Assembly: GCF_014268805.2 (NCBI RefSeq)
Contig: NZ_JABWRF020000002.1
Span: 434,001-498,000 of the forward strand
Reading direction: 5' to 3'
From: Pseudomonas farsensis
GTDB taxonomy: Bacteria; Pseudomonadota; Gammaproteobacteria; Pseudomonadales; Pseudomonadaceae
DNA: 64,000 nt
Position 1 is the stretch's first letter; each line of letters starts with the position of its first letter. Below the pieces are notes generated by a model. That model had not been told where the DNA came from. It saw nothing but the letters and a program-made list of their open reading frames with translations, and made no database searches. Positions 16,800 through 27,822 of the stretch are shown in pieces. The position numbers and the translations under genes are program-made.

Positions 16800-18185
16800 A
16801 TGCACGTCGCGCCCACTACCGAACTCAAGGCTTTGCTGCGCCTGGCCGGGCCGCTGATCGCCTCGCAGTTGGCGCACATGCTGATGGTGCTCACCGACAC
16901 CCTGATGATGGCCCGCATCAGCCCGCAGGCGTTGGCTGGCGGTGGCCTGGGCGCGGCCAGTTATTCGTTCATCTCGATCTTCTGCCTGGGCATCATCGCC
17001 GCCGTCGGCACCTTGGTCGCGATCCGCAAGGGCGCCAACGACATCGAGGGCGCCACGCGCCTTGCACAGAACGGCCTGTGGCTGGCCTGGGCCCTGGCGT
17101 TGGTGGCGGCGCTGGCGCTGTGGAACCTCAAGCCTGTGCTGTTGCTGTTCGGCCAGCAGCCGGACAACGTCGATGCGGCCATGCAGTTCCTCACCCTGCT
17201 GCCACTGGCCCTGCCCGGCTACCTGACGTTCATGGCCCTGCGCGGCTTTACCAGCGCACTCGGCCATTCGACCCCGGTGATGGTCATCAGCCTGGTGGGC
17301 ACGGTGCTCAACTACCTGCTCAACCACGCCATGATCGAAGGCCTGTACGGCTTGCCCAAGCTGGGCCTGATGGGCATTGGCCTGGTCACCGCCGTGGTCT
17401 CGGTGGGCATGGCAGTGGCACTGGCGCTGTATATCCGCTGGCACAAGGCGTATGCCGACTACCCGCTGCGCAAGGGCCTGGCACGGCCTTCGCTGGCAGC
17501 GCTGCGTGAGTTGTGGCGGCTGGGCCTGCCGATTGGTGGCACCTACATGGTCGAGGTCGGCCTGTTCGCCTTCGCCGCGCTGTGCATGGGCGTGCTGGGC
17601 AGCACCGAGCTTGCCGCGCACCAGATCGCCCTGCAGATCATCACCGCCGCGTTCATGATCCCGACCGGGCTTTCCTATGCCGTGACCATGCGCGTCGGCT
17701 TGTATTACGGCGCCGGCAGGCTGCTGGCCGCACGCAGTGCCGGGCGCGTCGGCATCGGCTTTGGTGCGGCATTGATGCTCGGCTTTGCGGCGCTGTTCCT
17801 GTTGTTGCCGGAGCAACTGGTGAGTTTGCTGGTAAACCGTGATGACCCGGCCTTTGCGGCGATTTACCAGCTGGCGGTGCAACTGGTGATGGTGGCGGCG
17901 TGGTTCGAGTTGTTCGACGGCGTACAGGCGATTGCCATGGGTTCGATCCGCGGGCTCAAGGATGCCCGCACCACGTTCCTGATTGGCGCGGTGTGCTACT
18001 GGCTGGTGGGCGCGCCTGCGGCGTGGCTGCTGGCCTTTACCCTGGGCGGCGGCGCGCCGGGGATCTGGTGGGGGCTGGCACTGGGGCTTGGCTGCGCGTC
18101 GGTAGCGCTGACGCTGGGCTTTGAGTGGCGGATGAAGCGGATGATTGGCAGGGCTGCAAAGCTGGAGGCTGCCGTCTCGGCCTGA
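16800..18185 (+). CDS. MATE family multidrug exporter (NorM-like)
   Basis: 461 residues from ATG 16800 (AAGGA upstream). Twelve hydrophobic segments and the family pattern near the N-terminus (LAGPLIASQLAHMLMVLTDT) repeated as RLGLPIGGTYMVEVGLFA at mid-protein, the duplicated MATE architecture. Such carriers exchange cations (Na+ or H+) for drugs or metabolites across the inner membrane. Likely under control of the divergent LysR gene. Confidence 0.9.
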   Translation: MHVAPTTELKALLRLAGPLIASQLAHMLMVLTDTLMMARISPQALAGGGLGAASYSFISIFCLGIIAAVGTLVAIRKGANDIEGATRLAQNGLWLAWALALVAALALWNLKPVLLLFGQQPDNVDAAMQFLTLLPLALPGYLTFMALRGFTSALGHSTPVMVISLVGTVLNYLLNHAMIEGLYGLPKLGLMGIGLVTAVVSVGMAVALALYIRWHKAYADYPLRKGLARPSLAALRELWRLGLPIGGTYMVEVGLFAFAALCMGVLGSTELAAHQIALQIITAAFMIPTGLSYAVTMRVGLYYGAGRLLAARSAGRVGIGFGAALMLGFAALFLLLPEQLVSLLVNRDDPAFAAIYQLAVQLVMVAAWFELFDGVQAIAMGSIRGLKDARTTFLIGAVCYWLVGAPAAWLLAFTLGGGAPGIWWGLALGLGCASVALTLGFEWRMKRMIGRAAKLEAAVSA

Positions 18186-18196
18186 ACGGAAGGCCT

Positions 18197-18440
18197 CATC
18201 GCAGGCTAGCGCCAGCTCCCACAGAGGTGGCGGCGCAAATCCCTGGGGGATTGTGGCGAGCTCCCTTGTGGCGAGCGGGCTTGTCCCGCGTTGGGCTGCG
18301 CAGCAGCCCCTGGGGTTTTCAGGGCTGCTGCGCAGCCCAACGCGGGACAAGCCCGCTCGCCACGACTCTCTATCATTTCCCACAGGATTGGGGCCAACCA
18401 GCAATGTTGCGGTTGAGCACGGCCTGCGATGAGGCCATCC
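18197..18440. repeat. Composite REP (family B) copy 1
   Basis: Perfect 42-base inverted repeat: GTGGCGAGCGGGCTTG... (18268-18309) and its complement (18322-18363). It is flanked on the left by GGCTAGCGCCAGCTCCCACAG and on the right by ATCATTTCCCACAGG, CCAACCAGCAATGTTGCGG and CTGCGATGAGGC. The right flank and core recur at 23215-23425. It lies between the convergent MATE and GGDEF-EAL genes. Confidence 0.9.
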
Positions 18441-18460
18441 GCAACCACCACGATTGCGCT

Positions 18461-20128
18461 TCAGCGCACCAGCAAGCGGCCTGGCTGCGCGGGTTGCAGC
18501 AGGTACTCGATCAGCGCCGCCACCGGCAACGGCCGGCTGACCAGAAAACCCTGCACCTGATCGCAGCCAAATGTTTGCAGCAGCGCCATCTGCTCCTCGC
18601 TTTCGACACCCTCAGCCACCACTTCTAGGTTGAGGTTGTGCGCCAGGTTGATCATGGCGTGAACCAGCTTGCGGTTCTCTTCACGTTGCTCCATGCCGGC
18701 AACAAAGCTTCGGTCGACCTTAAGCAAAGTGATCGGCAAGCTGTTCAAGTGCACGAACGACGAGAACCCCGTGCCAAAGTCATCCAGCGAAAACCGCACA
18801 CCCAGCCGGCCCAGCGCGTCCATGGTCTGGCGCACCAGTTCGTTGCGGCGCATCACCGCTGTTTCGGTCAGCTCGAATTCCAGCCAGCGCGCATCGACGC
18901 CGTGTTCAAGAATCAGCCGGCTCAAGGTGGCCAGCAACTGGCTGTCCTGGAACTGGCGGAAACTCAGGTTGACCGCCATGTGCAGCGGCGCCAGGCCGCG
19001 CTCGCGCAGGGTTTGCATATCGCTCAGCGCGCGGGAAATCACCCAGTAGCCCAACGGCACGATCAGCCCGCTCTGCTCGGCCAGCGGCACGAACTCGCTG
19101 GGCGGCAGCAGGCCGCGTTCAGGGTGGTTCCAACGCACCAACGCTTCAAGCCCGACAATGCTGCCGTCGGCCAGGTTCAGCCGTGGCTGGTAGTGCAGCT
19201 CCAGCTCGTCACGGCGCAGAGCGCGGCGCAGCTCGCTTTCGAGGTCGGCGAGGCTGCGGGCGTTGCGGTTGATGCGTTCGTTGAACACATGGAAGGTGCA
19301 GCCCTGGCTGCCCTTGGCCTGGCGCATGGCGATATGGGCATGCCACATCAAAGGGTCGGCGCCCGCCTGGGCGCGGGCGTGGGCAATGCCCAGGCTGCAG
19401 CCGAGCATCAGGCTTTCGCCGTCGATCCAGTAGGCTTCGGTCAAGGCTTCGACAATCCGCTCGGCCATCCACTCGGCGCGGTTGGGGTCGCGGCGGGTGT
19501 CGATCAGCAGGGCGAACTCGTCGCTGCCAAGGCGCGCCAGCTGGTCACCGGCCTCCAACTGCTTTTGCAGACGGGCCACAACCTGCAGGATCAGCCGGTC
19601 GCCGCCTTGGTGGCCGAGGGCGTCATTGACGTGGCGGAAGTTGTCGAGGTCCAGGTGGCCCAGGGCCACGCCACGCCCTTCGTTTTCGGCCAGCCGCGTG
19701 GTCAGCAATGCCTGGAAGCCCTGGCGGTTGGCGATGCCGGTCAGTGGGTCCTGTTCGGCCAGGCGCTGCAGCGTTGCCACCAGCACCCCGCGCTCGCGCA
19801 CATGGCGCAGGCAGCGGCGCAGGGCATCGCTGGTCAGTTGCGCCAGCACCAGCCAGTCGCTGACCCCAACCGGCGTTGCGCCAGGCTCTTGCTCAAGCAG
19901 CAAGACCGTCGGCAACTCGCAACGCCCGGGCGCGGGTAACAAGGATGGCGTTGCCAGCACCACGGCCTGGCGGTCGCCAGCGAACAGGCTGTCGACCGAC
20001 GCCCAGTCTGGCGCAGTCAGCAACACCGCGCTGCCCACCAACGGTTGCAGGCATTCGCGCAGGCGCGCCGCCCACTCGGGCTCATCGGCCAGCAACAGCA
20101 AACGCAGGGGTTCGGCGGGCGTGGACAA
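18461..20128 (-). CDS. GGDEF-EAL c-di-GMP protein with degenerate receiver domain
   Basis: 555 residues from TTG 20128, supported by AAGGAG at ideal spacing. The first 130 residues look like a degenerate receiver-like domain without a clear phosphoacceptor context. The GGDEF domain has the active-site loop as GSDEF (LARLGSDEFALLID). The EAL domain is complete: GLEALVRW, VNLS, ELTE, DDFGTGFSS, LKVD, AEGVE and QGF. The intact EAL residues predict c-di-GMP hydrolysis; the GGDEF half may be weak or regulatory. A Fur-box palindrome lies 51-71 nt upstream of the start. Confidence 0.9.
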   Translation of the reverse strand: MSTPAEPLRLLLLADEPEWAARLRECLQPLVGSAVLLTAPDWASVDSLFAGDRQAVVLATPSLLPAPGRCELPTVLLLEQEPGATPVGVSDWLVLAQLTSDALRRCLRHVRERGVLVATLQRLAEQDPLTGIANRQGFQALLTTRLAENEGRGVALGHLDLDNFRHVNDALGHQGGDRLILQVVARLQKQLEAGDQLARLGSDEFALLIDTRRDPNRAEWMAERIVEALTEAYWIDGESLMLGCSLGIAHARAQAGADPLMWHAHIAMRQAKGSQGCTFHVFNERINRNARSLADLESELRRALRRDELELHYQPRLNLADGSIVGLEALVRWNHPERGLLPPSEFVPLAEQSGLIVPLGYWVISRALSDMQTLRERGLAPLHMAVNLSFRQFQDSQLLATLSRLILEHGVDARWLEFELTETAVMRRNELVRQTMDALGRLGVRFSLDDFGTGFSSFVHLNSLPITLLKVDRSFVAGMEQREENRKLVHAMINLAHNLNLEVVAEGVESEEQMALLQTFGCDQVQGFLVSRPLPVAALIEYLLQPAQPGRLLVR

Positions 20129-20178
20129 GCAGGCTCCTTAGATGGTGAGGCGACGGATGCGGAATATCCTACCGCAAC

Positions 20179-20199
20179 AAATGAAAATGATTTTCATTT
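20179..20199. promoter_or_regulatory. Fur box (perfect 21-bp palindrome)
   Basis: AAATGAAAATGATTTTCATTT is symmetric around the central base 20189. It matches the Fur consensus pattern of inverted ATGATAAT-like hexamers. It lies in the divergent region between the GGDEF-EAL gene and rep, nearer the former. Expected effect: iron-dependent repression of the GGDEF-EAL transcript. Confidence 0.75.
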
Positions 20200-20376
20200 T
20201 TAGTCGTAAACCATCCCTGGCCGTGTCCGACGCATTTTGACGTGCATCCTGCGCGAAAGCTGCGCAACCGGCAAACGGGATTTCGGCTATTTTCACGACG
20301 ATTGGCCACTGGCTGAACCGATTGCGTTAAAACGTTGACTCCGGCGTCAGACGGTCACGCCATAACCGCCCCATGC

Positions 20377-20385
20377 TGCTAGAAT
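20377..20385 (+). promoter_or_regulatory. Extended -10 element of rep
   Basis: TGCTAGAAT, an extended -10 motif, ends 35 nt before the rep ATG. No convincing -35 hexamer at 17 bases. Between it and the Fur box I see no other gene. Confidence 0.45.
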
Positions 20386-20419
20386 GCGCGGCTATTTTCT
20401 GGCGACCCCCGGTTCTAGC

Positions 20420-23067
<2,648 letters not shown>

Positions 23068-23091
23068 GGCCCGAACACCTGCCCGGGCCTC

Positions 23092-23425
23092 ATCGCAGGC
23101 TGGCGCCAGCTCCCACAGAAACCGTGCACAGCCGCAGTGTTGCGGTGTGACCCCGATTCCTGTGGGAGATTCTATGGTTTTGTACAAGCCTGTTCTCGCC
23201 AGACACATCTCCTTGTGGCGAGCGGGCTTGTCCCGCGTTGGGCTGCGCAGCAGCCCCTGAAAACCCAAGGGTAAACCTCAGGGCTGCTGCGCAGCCCAAC
23301 GCGGGACAAGCCCGCTCGCCACAACTGCCATCATTTCCCATAGGATTGGGTCCAACCAGCAATGTTGCGGTTGAGCACGGTGTCTGTGTGGGGGCGACAG
23401 CCTGCGATGAGGCCTGAACAGGCCT
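23092..23425. repeat. Composite REP (family B) copy 2 in the 23068-23479 gap
   Basis: Perfect 42-base inverted arms at 23215-23256 and 23281-23322, same sequence as copy 1. Left part carries GGCTGGCGCCAGCTCCCACAG; right flank repeats ATCATTTCCCATAGG, CCAACCAGCAATGTTGCGG and CCTGCGATGAGGCCTG. The 411-base gap between the convergent xpt and acetyl-CoA hydrolase genes consists almost wholly of this repeat; I see no gene in it. Confidence 0.9.
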
Positions 23426-23479
23426 GCACAGAACCGTGTCCGAAACCTCGGCATGAGCGGGGCAAGCCCGCTCTCGCGT

Positions 23480-25339
23480 TTAGCGGGTAGCGGCAAGCCC
23501 TGCCAGCAACAAGCGCTGGTACAGCTCCTCCTTGAGCCCCTGCGGCTGCGCCAGTTGCATGCGCGCCAGGTGCGCTTCATAGCCTTCAGGCCCTGGCGCA
23601 TCCAGCGCGGCCTTGCCCAACTCCAGCACCTCGCTCAGCTTGAACTTGCTCTTGAGCCAGTTCAGCGCACGCAGCAGGTCGCGCTCTTCGGCGGTGAAAT
23701 CGGTGCCCAGCGGGTACTCGGGGAACAACCGCCCATGCCGGGCCCTGATCGCTTCCAGGCGGTCGGGCGTGTTGTCGCGGTAACGCGCATCCAGCTCGAA
23801 ACCCTTGGCCAGCTTGCCTGCCGCCTTGGCCTGAGCCATCAGCTCGGCCTGGAAGCGTGAATCGCAGATCGCCAGCAGCCGGGCAATGCATTCGCTGTCG
23901 GTCTGCCCGCGCAGGTCGGCAATGCCGTACTCGGTGATGACGATATCGCGCAGGTGCCGGGGAATGGTGCAGTGCCCATACGTCCAATACAGGTTCGAGT
24001 TGACCTCACCGCCCGCCTCACGCCAGCTACGCAGCAGCAGCACCGAGCGTGCGCCCTCCAGCGCATGGCCTTGGGCGACGAAGTTGTATTGCCCGCCTAC
24101 CCCGCTGAGCACCCGGCCGTCCTCCAGCTGGTCAGCCACGGCGGCGCCCATCAGGGTCATGCCGAACACGCTGTTGACGAAGCGGGCATCGCGCCGCTGT
24201 CGGCGCTTGAGCGCTTCCTGGCCGTACAGCTCGTTGATGAAGCTGATGCCAGTCATGGCGAACTGTGCCCGCTGCTCAAGCGGCATTTCACGCAGCCGCT
24301 GGTAAAAATCCCGCGGGCCAAGGAAGAACCCACCATGCACCAGCACCCCGTCCTCATCGGCAGGCCGGCGCACCACCCCAGCCTCGGCCAGGGCCAGCAG
24401 GCCGTTGACGAACATCTCGCTGCAGCCGTACAGGCCTTGGGCGAAGCTATCCAGCCCACCCTCGCGGTTGATCAGCGCCTGCCATGGGCGAATGTCCAGC
24501 TCATCGAGCAGCGCCCGGTAACCGCCGTTGTCGCCCTGGCGCGCCAGCAACGCTGCCGCCAACGCATCGCCCATGGCGCCGATGCCGATCTGCAGCGTGC
24601 CGCCATCGCGCACCAAGGTGCTGGCGTGCAGGCCAATGCAGTGGTCTTGCGTGTTCACCGGCATGTTCGGGGTACTGAACAGCCGGCGCTGTTCGGGAGT
24701 ATCGATCAGCAGGTCGAAATCGTCGATGGCCAGCTCCGAGTCGCCGGGCATGTACGGCAGTTCGGCATGCACTTGGCCGAGCAGCAAAATGGTTTCGCCC
24801 GCCGCGCGGCGGCGTTCGATCATCGGCAGCAAGTCGAGGGTGATATCGGGGTTGCAGGCAAGGCTCAGGTGGCCCGGGCGCTCGGGCGCGGCGGCCACCA
24901 GTTGGGCCACCAGGTTCAGGCCCTTGGCATTGATGTCGCGGGCGGCGTGGCTGTAATTGCTGCTGACATAGTCCTGCTGCGCCTGCTCGCTGTGCAGCAG
25001 GCTGCCGGGCTGCATGAAGAACTGCTCGACGCGGATGTTCGGCGGCAAGCTGCCAGCGCGCAGGTCGGCCAGGTAGGTCAGCTCCTCATAGTCAGCGAAT
25101 ACCCGCTCCACGAACGGCTCCAGCAGACGCCGCTGCAGGCCATTGCCAAGCGCAGGGCGGCCAAGCGACAGCGCGGTGTAGAGGGTCAGACGGCGCTCAG
25201 GCAGATCGCGGATGCGGGCGTACAGCGCATTGACGAAGGCATTGGGCTTGCCCAGGCCCAAGGGCAGGCCCATGTGGATGTGGGCCGGCAGGCGCGAGAG
25301 GGCCTGTTCAACGGCAAGATCTATGGAGCAGAGGTGCAT
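23480..25339 (-). CDS. Acetyl-CoA hydrolase/transferase family protein
   Basis: 619 residues from ATG 25339 (AGGAGG upstream). The fold is the two-domain acetyl-CoA hydrolase/CoA-transferase type (N-terminal HMGLPLGLGKPNAFVNALYARI; C-terminal GVGGQYNFVAQGHALEGARS, VTEYGIADLRGQTDSECIARLLAICD). Such enzymes move or hydrolyse CoA on small acids; the acceptor cannot be deduced. It is longer than the roughly 500-residue Ach1 type because of inserted segments. Single gene, divergent from the RhuM gene. Confidence 0.85.
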   Translation of the reverse strand: MHLCSIDLAVEQALSRLPAHIHMGLPLGLGKPNAFVNALYARIRDLPERRLTLYTALSLGRPALGNGLQRRLLEPFVERVFADYEELTYLADLRAGSLPPNIRVEQFFMQPGSLLHSEQAQQDYVSSNYSHAARDINAKGLNLVAQLVAAAPERPGHLSLACNPDITLDLLPMIERRRAAGETILLLGQVHAELPYMPGDSELAIDDFDLLIDTPEQRRLFSTPNMPVNTQDHCIGLHASTLVRDGGTLQIGIGAMGDALAAALLARQGDNGGYRALLDELDIRPWQALINREGGLDSFAQGLYGCSEMFVNGLLALAEAGVVRRPADEDGVLVHGGFFLGPRDFYQRLREMPLEQRAQFAMTGISFINELYGQEALKRRQRRDARFVNSVFGMTLMGAAVADQLEDGRVLSGVGGQYNFVAQGHALEGARSVLLLRSWREAGGEVNSNLYWTYGHCTIPRHLRDIVITEYGIADLRGQTDSECIARLLAICDSRFQAELMAQAKAAGKLAKGFELDARYRDNTPDRLEAIRARHGRLFPEYPLGTDFTAEERDLLRALNWLKSKFKLSEVLELGKAALDAPGPEGYEAHLARMQLAQPQGLKEELYQRLLLAGLAATR

Positions 25340-25510
25340 CGGGGCCTCCTGCGATATCTGAAAGTCAGCATTTGGACCCATATGCGACCAAGTTGGTTGC
25401 CAGTGCCGCTATCGGGTCGCCCAATGCCGATATCAGCTGTATTGTTGCGCGCAGGCTGAACTGAGGGCGTAAATCAACGCCATCGTTGCGGAACAGGAAG
25501 GAGCGCAGAC

Positions 25511-26512
25511 ATGAGTGAACAACCAACGGGCGATATCGTCCTGTACCAGCGAGGCGACGCACCCGCCATTGATGTGCGGCTCGACGGTGACACGGTCTGG
25601 CTGAGCCAGGACCAGATGGCAACCCTGTTTGGCAAAGCTAAATCGACCATCAGCGAGCACATCAAGAACGTTTTCGATGAGGGTGAACTAGTCCCTGAGC
25701 ACGTGATGAGAAAAATCGGTATTTCCGAATTTTCTACCAAACCTACCAACTTCTATAACCTCGACGTCATCATCTCGGTCGGCTACCGAGTAAAGTCTCA
25801 ACAAGGGACTCGCTTTCGCATCTGGGCCACCGAGCGCCTACGCGAGTATCTGGTCAAGGGCTTCACCATGGACGACGCTCGCCTGAAAAATCTAGGCGGC
25901 GGCAGTTATTGGAAAGAGCTGCTGGATCGCATTCGCGACATCCGCTCAAGCGAGAAAGTGCTTTACCGGCAAGTGCTCGACCTCTATGCCACCAGCGTGG
26001 ATTACGATCCCAAGGCTGAGGCCAGCGTGATGTTCTTCAAGGCCGTTCAGAACAAGCTGCACTACGCGGCCCACGGCCAGACCGCTGCCGAAGTGATCGC
26101 GCAGCGTGCTGATGCGGGCAAGCCCTTCATGGGGCTGCTGTCTTTTGCCGGGAGCCAACCCACCAAGGCAGAAGTGGGAAATGCCAAGAACTACCTCGAC
26201 TCCAATGAGCTGAGACGCCTGAATACGCTGGTCTCGGCCTACTTCGATGCTGCTGAATTCCGAGCCATGAACCAAGAGCCGACCTACATGAAGGATTGGC
26301 TGTCCCACCTTGAGCAATTGATCCTGGCGATGGGCGGCAAAGCCCTGCAAGGTGCCGGCAAGGTCAGCCATCAGCAAGCTATTGCGCATGCCGAAACGGA
26401 ATACTCCAAGTTTCGTGCCCAGCTAACCACGCAGCCCTCCGAGGTGGAGTCGGCCTACCTCCAGACCGTCAAGATGGTTCAAAAGCTGGTAGCAGGAAAG
26501 AAGACGCCCTGA
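25511..26512 (+). CDS. RhuM family protein (Virulence_RhuM)
   Basis: 333 residues from ATG 25511 with AAGGAG upstream. Matches the RhuM family, first noted in a Salmonella pathogenicity island: N-terminal DGDTVWLSQDQMATLFGKAKSTISEHIKNVF looks like a DNA-binding helix-turn-helix, followed by YNLDVIISVGYRVKSQQGTRFRIWA and a C-terminal helical region. Function is unknown. It is flanked by two conserved housekeeping genes and has AT-richer codons than its neighbours (for example CTAGTC, AAATCTAGGC), so it looks like an insertion. No integrase or partner gene accompanies it. Confidence 0.88.
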   Translation: MSEQPTGDIVLYQRGDAPAIDVRLDGDTVWLSQDQMATLFGKAKSTISEHIKNVFDEGELVPEHVMRKIGISEFSTKPTNFYNLDVIISVGYRVKSQQGTRFRIWATERLREYLVKGFTMDDARLKNLGGGSYWKELLDRIRDIRSSEKVLYRQVLDLYATSVDYDPKAEASVMFFKAVQNKLHYAAHGQTAAEVIAQRADAGKPFMGLLSFAGSQPTKAEVGNAKNYLDSNELRRLNTLVSAYFDAAEFRAMNQEPTYMKDWLSHLEQLILAMGGKALQGAGKVSHQQAIAHAETEYSKFRAQLTTQPSEVESAYLQTVKMVQKLVAGKKTP

Positions 26513-26563
26513 TCCGAGCTCATCAGGTCGGCGGAGATACTACCTGGTAAGCAGAAAAACAAA

Positions 26564-26583
26564 GCCCGCCATCAAAGGCGGGC
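26564..26583 (-). terminator. Terminator of cycB (minus strand)
   Basis: GCCCGCC-ATCAAA-GGCGGGC with an A-rich stretch on its left (26554-26563), which reads as a U tract for the minus-strand cytochrome transcript. It also separates that gene from the convergent RhuM gene. Confidence 0.75.
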
Positions 26584-26604
26584 TTGCTTGAAATCAGCTG
26601 CGGC

Positions 26605-27027
26605 TCACAGCCCCGACATTTTCTGGATCGCAGCCTTGAGGTCGTCGTCCGAGCAATCGGAGCAGGTGCCCTTCGGCGGCATGGCGTTGATGCCGGTGAT
26701 GGCCTTGGCCAGGATGCCGTCGAGGCCGCCCTGGTGGTCGGCGCGTTCTTTCCAGGCGGCGGTGTCGCCGACTTTCGGCGCGCCCAGCAGGCCGGTGCCA
26801 TGGCAGGCATTGCAGTGCTTGGCGATGATTTCGTCGGGCGTCTTGGCGCCGCCGCCACCTGCCGAAGCTGCCACTTCCATGCCTTTGCATTCCTGGCCCT
26901 GGACGCACACCTGGCCGACCGGTTCAAGGCGCTTGGCGATATCGTCATTGGTTGCAGCGGTTGCGCTGGCTGCCCACAGGGCGAGTACAGCTGCTGGTAC
27001 GGCCAGCATCTTCTTGATCTGGTTCAC
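26605..27027 (-). CDS. cycB: Cytochrome c5
   Basis: 140 residues from GTG 27027 (GAGGG upstream). Signal peptide (KKMLAVPAAVLALWAASATA), then a class I c-type cytochrome with one haem site CNACH near the middle and the c5-type C-terminal disulphide pair in GTCSDCSDDDLKAAIQKM. Periplasmic electron carrier. Adjacent to pauR, matching the P. aeruginosa cycB-pauR order. Confidence 0.88.
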   Translation of the reverse strand: MNQIKKMLAVPAAVLALWAASATAATNDDIAKRLEPVGQVCVQGQECKGMEVAASAGGGGAKTPDEIIAKHCNACHGTGLLGAPKVGDTAAWKERADHQGGLDGILAKAITGINAMPPKGTCSDCSDDDLKAAIQKMSGL

Positions 27028-27163
27028 GCGAACACCCTCATGGTGGCTAATCACGCCCGCGGCCACGGTATCGCGAGCGTTGAAAAGTATAGCGGGAACC
27101 CGCAGGCCGTGAAACGACCCCACTCCTAGAAAGGGTATTGGCGAATCAATGCACTGCGCTGGA

Positions 27164-27712
27164 TCAAAAGTTCGACGGGGTCGCCGCGCTGATCAACCGT
27201 GCCGGCTCGTCAAAAGGGTTGCGAAAACGGTGCGGGCGGGTGCTTTCAAAGTAGTAGCTATCGCCCGCTTCGAGCAGAAACGTCTCGGCCCCTACTACCA
27301 GCTCCAGGCGCCCTTCGAGCAGGATGCCGGTTTCCTCGCCATCATGGGTGAGCATTTCTTCACCGGTGTCGGCGCCCGGCGGGTATTCCTCGTTGAGGAA
27401 GGCGATGGCGCGGTTGGGGTGCGACTTGCCGACCAGCTTCATGGTCACGGCGCCGTCGGAAATGTCGATCAGTTCGTGGGCCTTGTAGACGATCTGCGTA
27501 GGGCTCTCAGGCGCCATTTCGACCGAGAAGAACTCGACCATGGACATCGGAATGCCGCTCAGCACCTTGCGCAGCGAGCTGATCGAAGGGCTGACGCTGT
27601 TCTTTTCGATCATCGAAATGGTGCTGTTGGTCACCCCGGCGCGTTTGGCGAGTTCGCGCTGGGACAGGCCTTTGAGCTTGCGAATGGCTTGCAGTCGTTC
27701 ACCGACGTCCAA
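27164..27712 (-). CDS. pauR: Polyamine catabolism repressor PauR (XRE-cupin)
   Basis: 182 residues from TTG 27712, preceded by GGAGG; an ATG further upstream lacks any ribosome site. N-terminal XRE helix-turn-helix (LSQRELAKRAGVTNSTISMIEKN) plus C-terminal cupin (GEETGILLEGRLELVV, AGDSYYFESTRPHRFRNP). In P. aeruginosa PauR sits between cycB and dadX, represses the gamma-glutamyl polyamine genes and responds to polyamines. Gene order here is the same. Several putative targets (31442, 37742 and 53940-57751) lie in this window. Confidence 0.88.
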   Translation of the reverse strand: MDVGERLQAIRKLKGLSQRELAKRAGVTNSTISMIEKNSVSPSISSLRKVLSGIPMSMVEFFSVEMAPESPTQIVYKAHELIDISDGAVTMKLVGKSHPNRAIAFLNEEYPPGADTGEEMLTHDGEETGILLEGRLELVVGAETFLLEAGDSYYFESTRPHRFRNPFDEPARLISAATPSNF

Positions 27713-27822
27713 TGCGTGCGCCTCCAGAAACGGTCGAGGTGGGGGGATGTGTGGGAGATATGATGGCAACGCCGTTCAGTATTTACAACACACACGCCCC
27801 GCAACCGGTCCGCTTCTGCGGT

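Noticed and set aside
18268..18363. Possible CRISPR repeats
   Set aside because: The elements are inverted pairs, not regularly spaced direct repeats with unique spacers; they fit REP elements.
16746..18404. A long frame antisense to the MATE gene
   Set aside because: Gln/His/Arg-rich product typical of a reverse-strand shadow of a hydrophobic protein.
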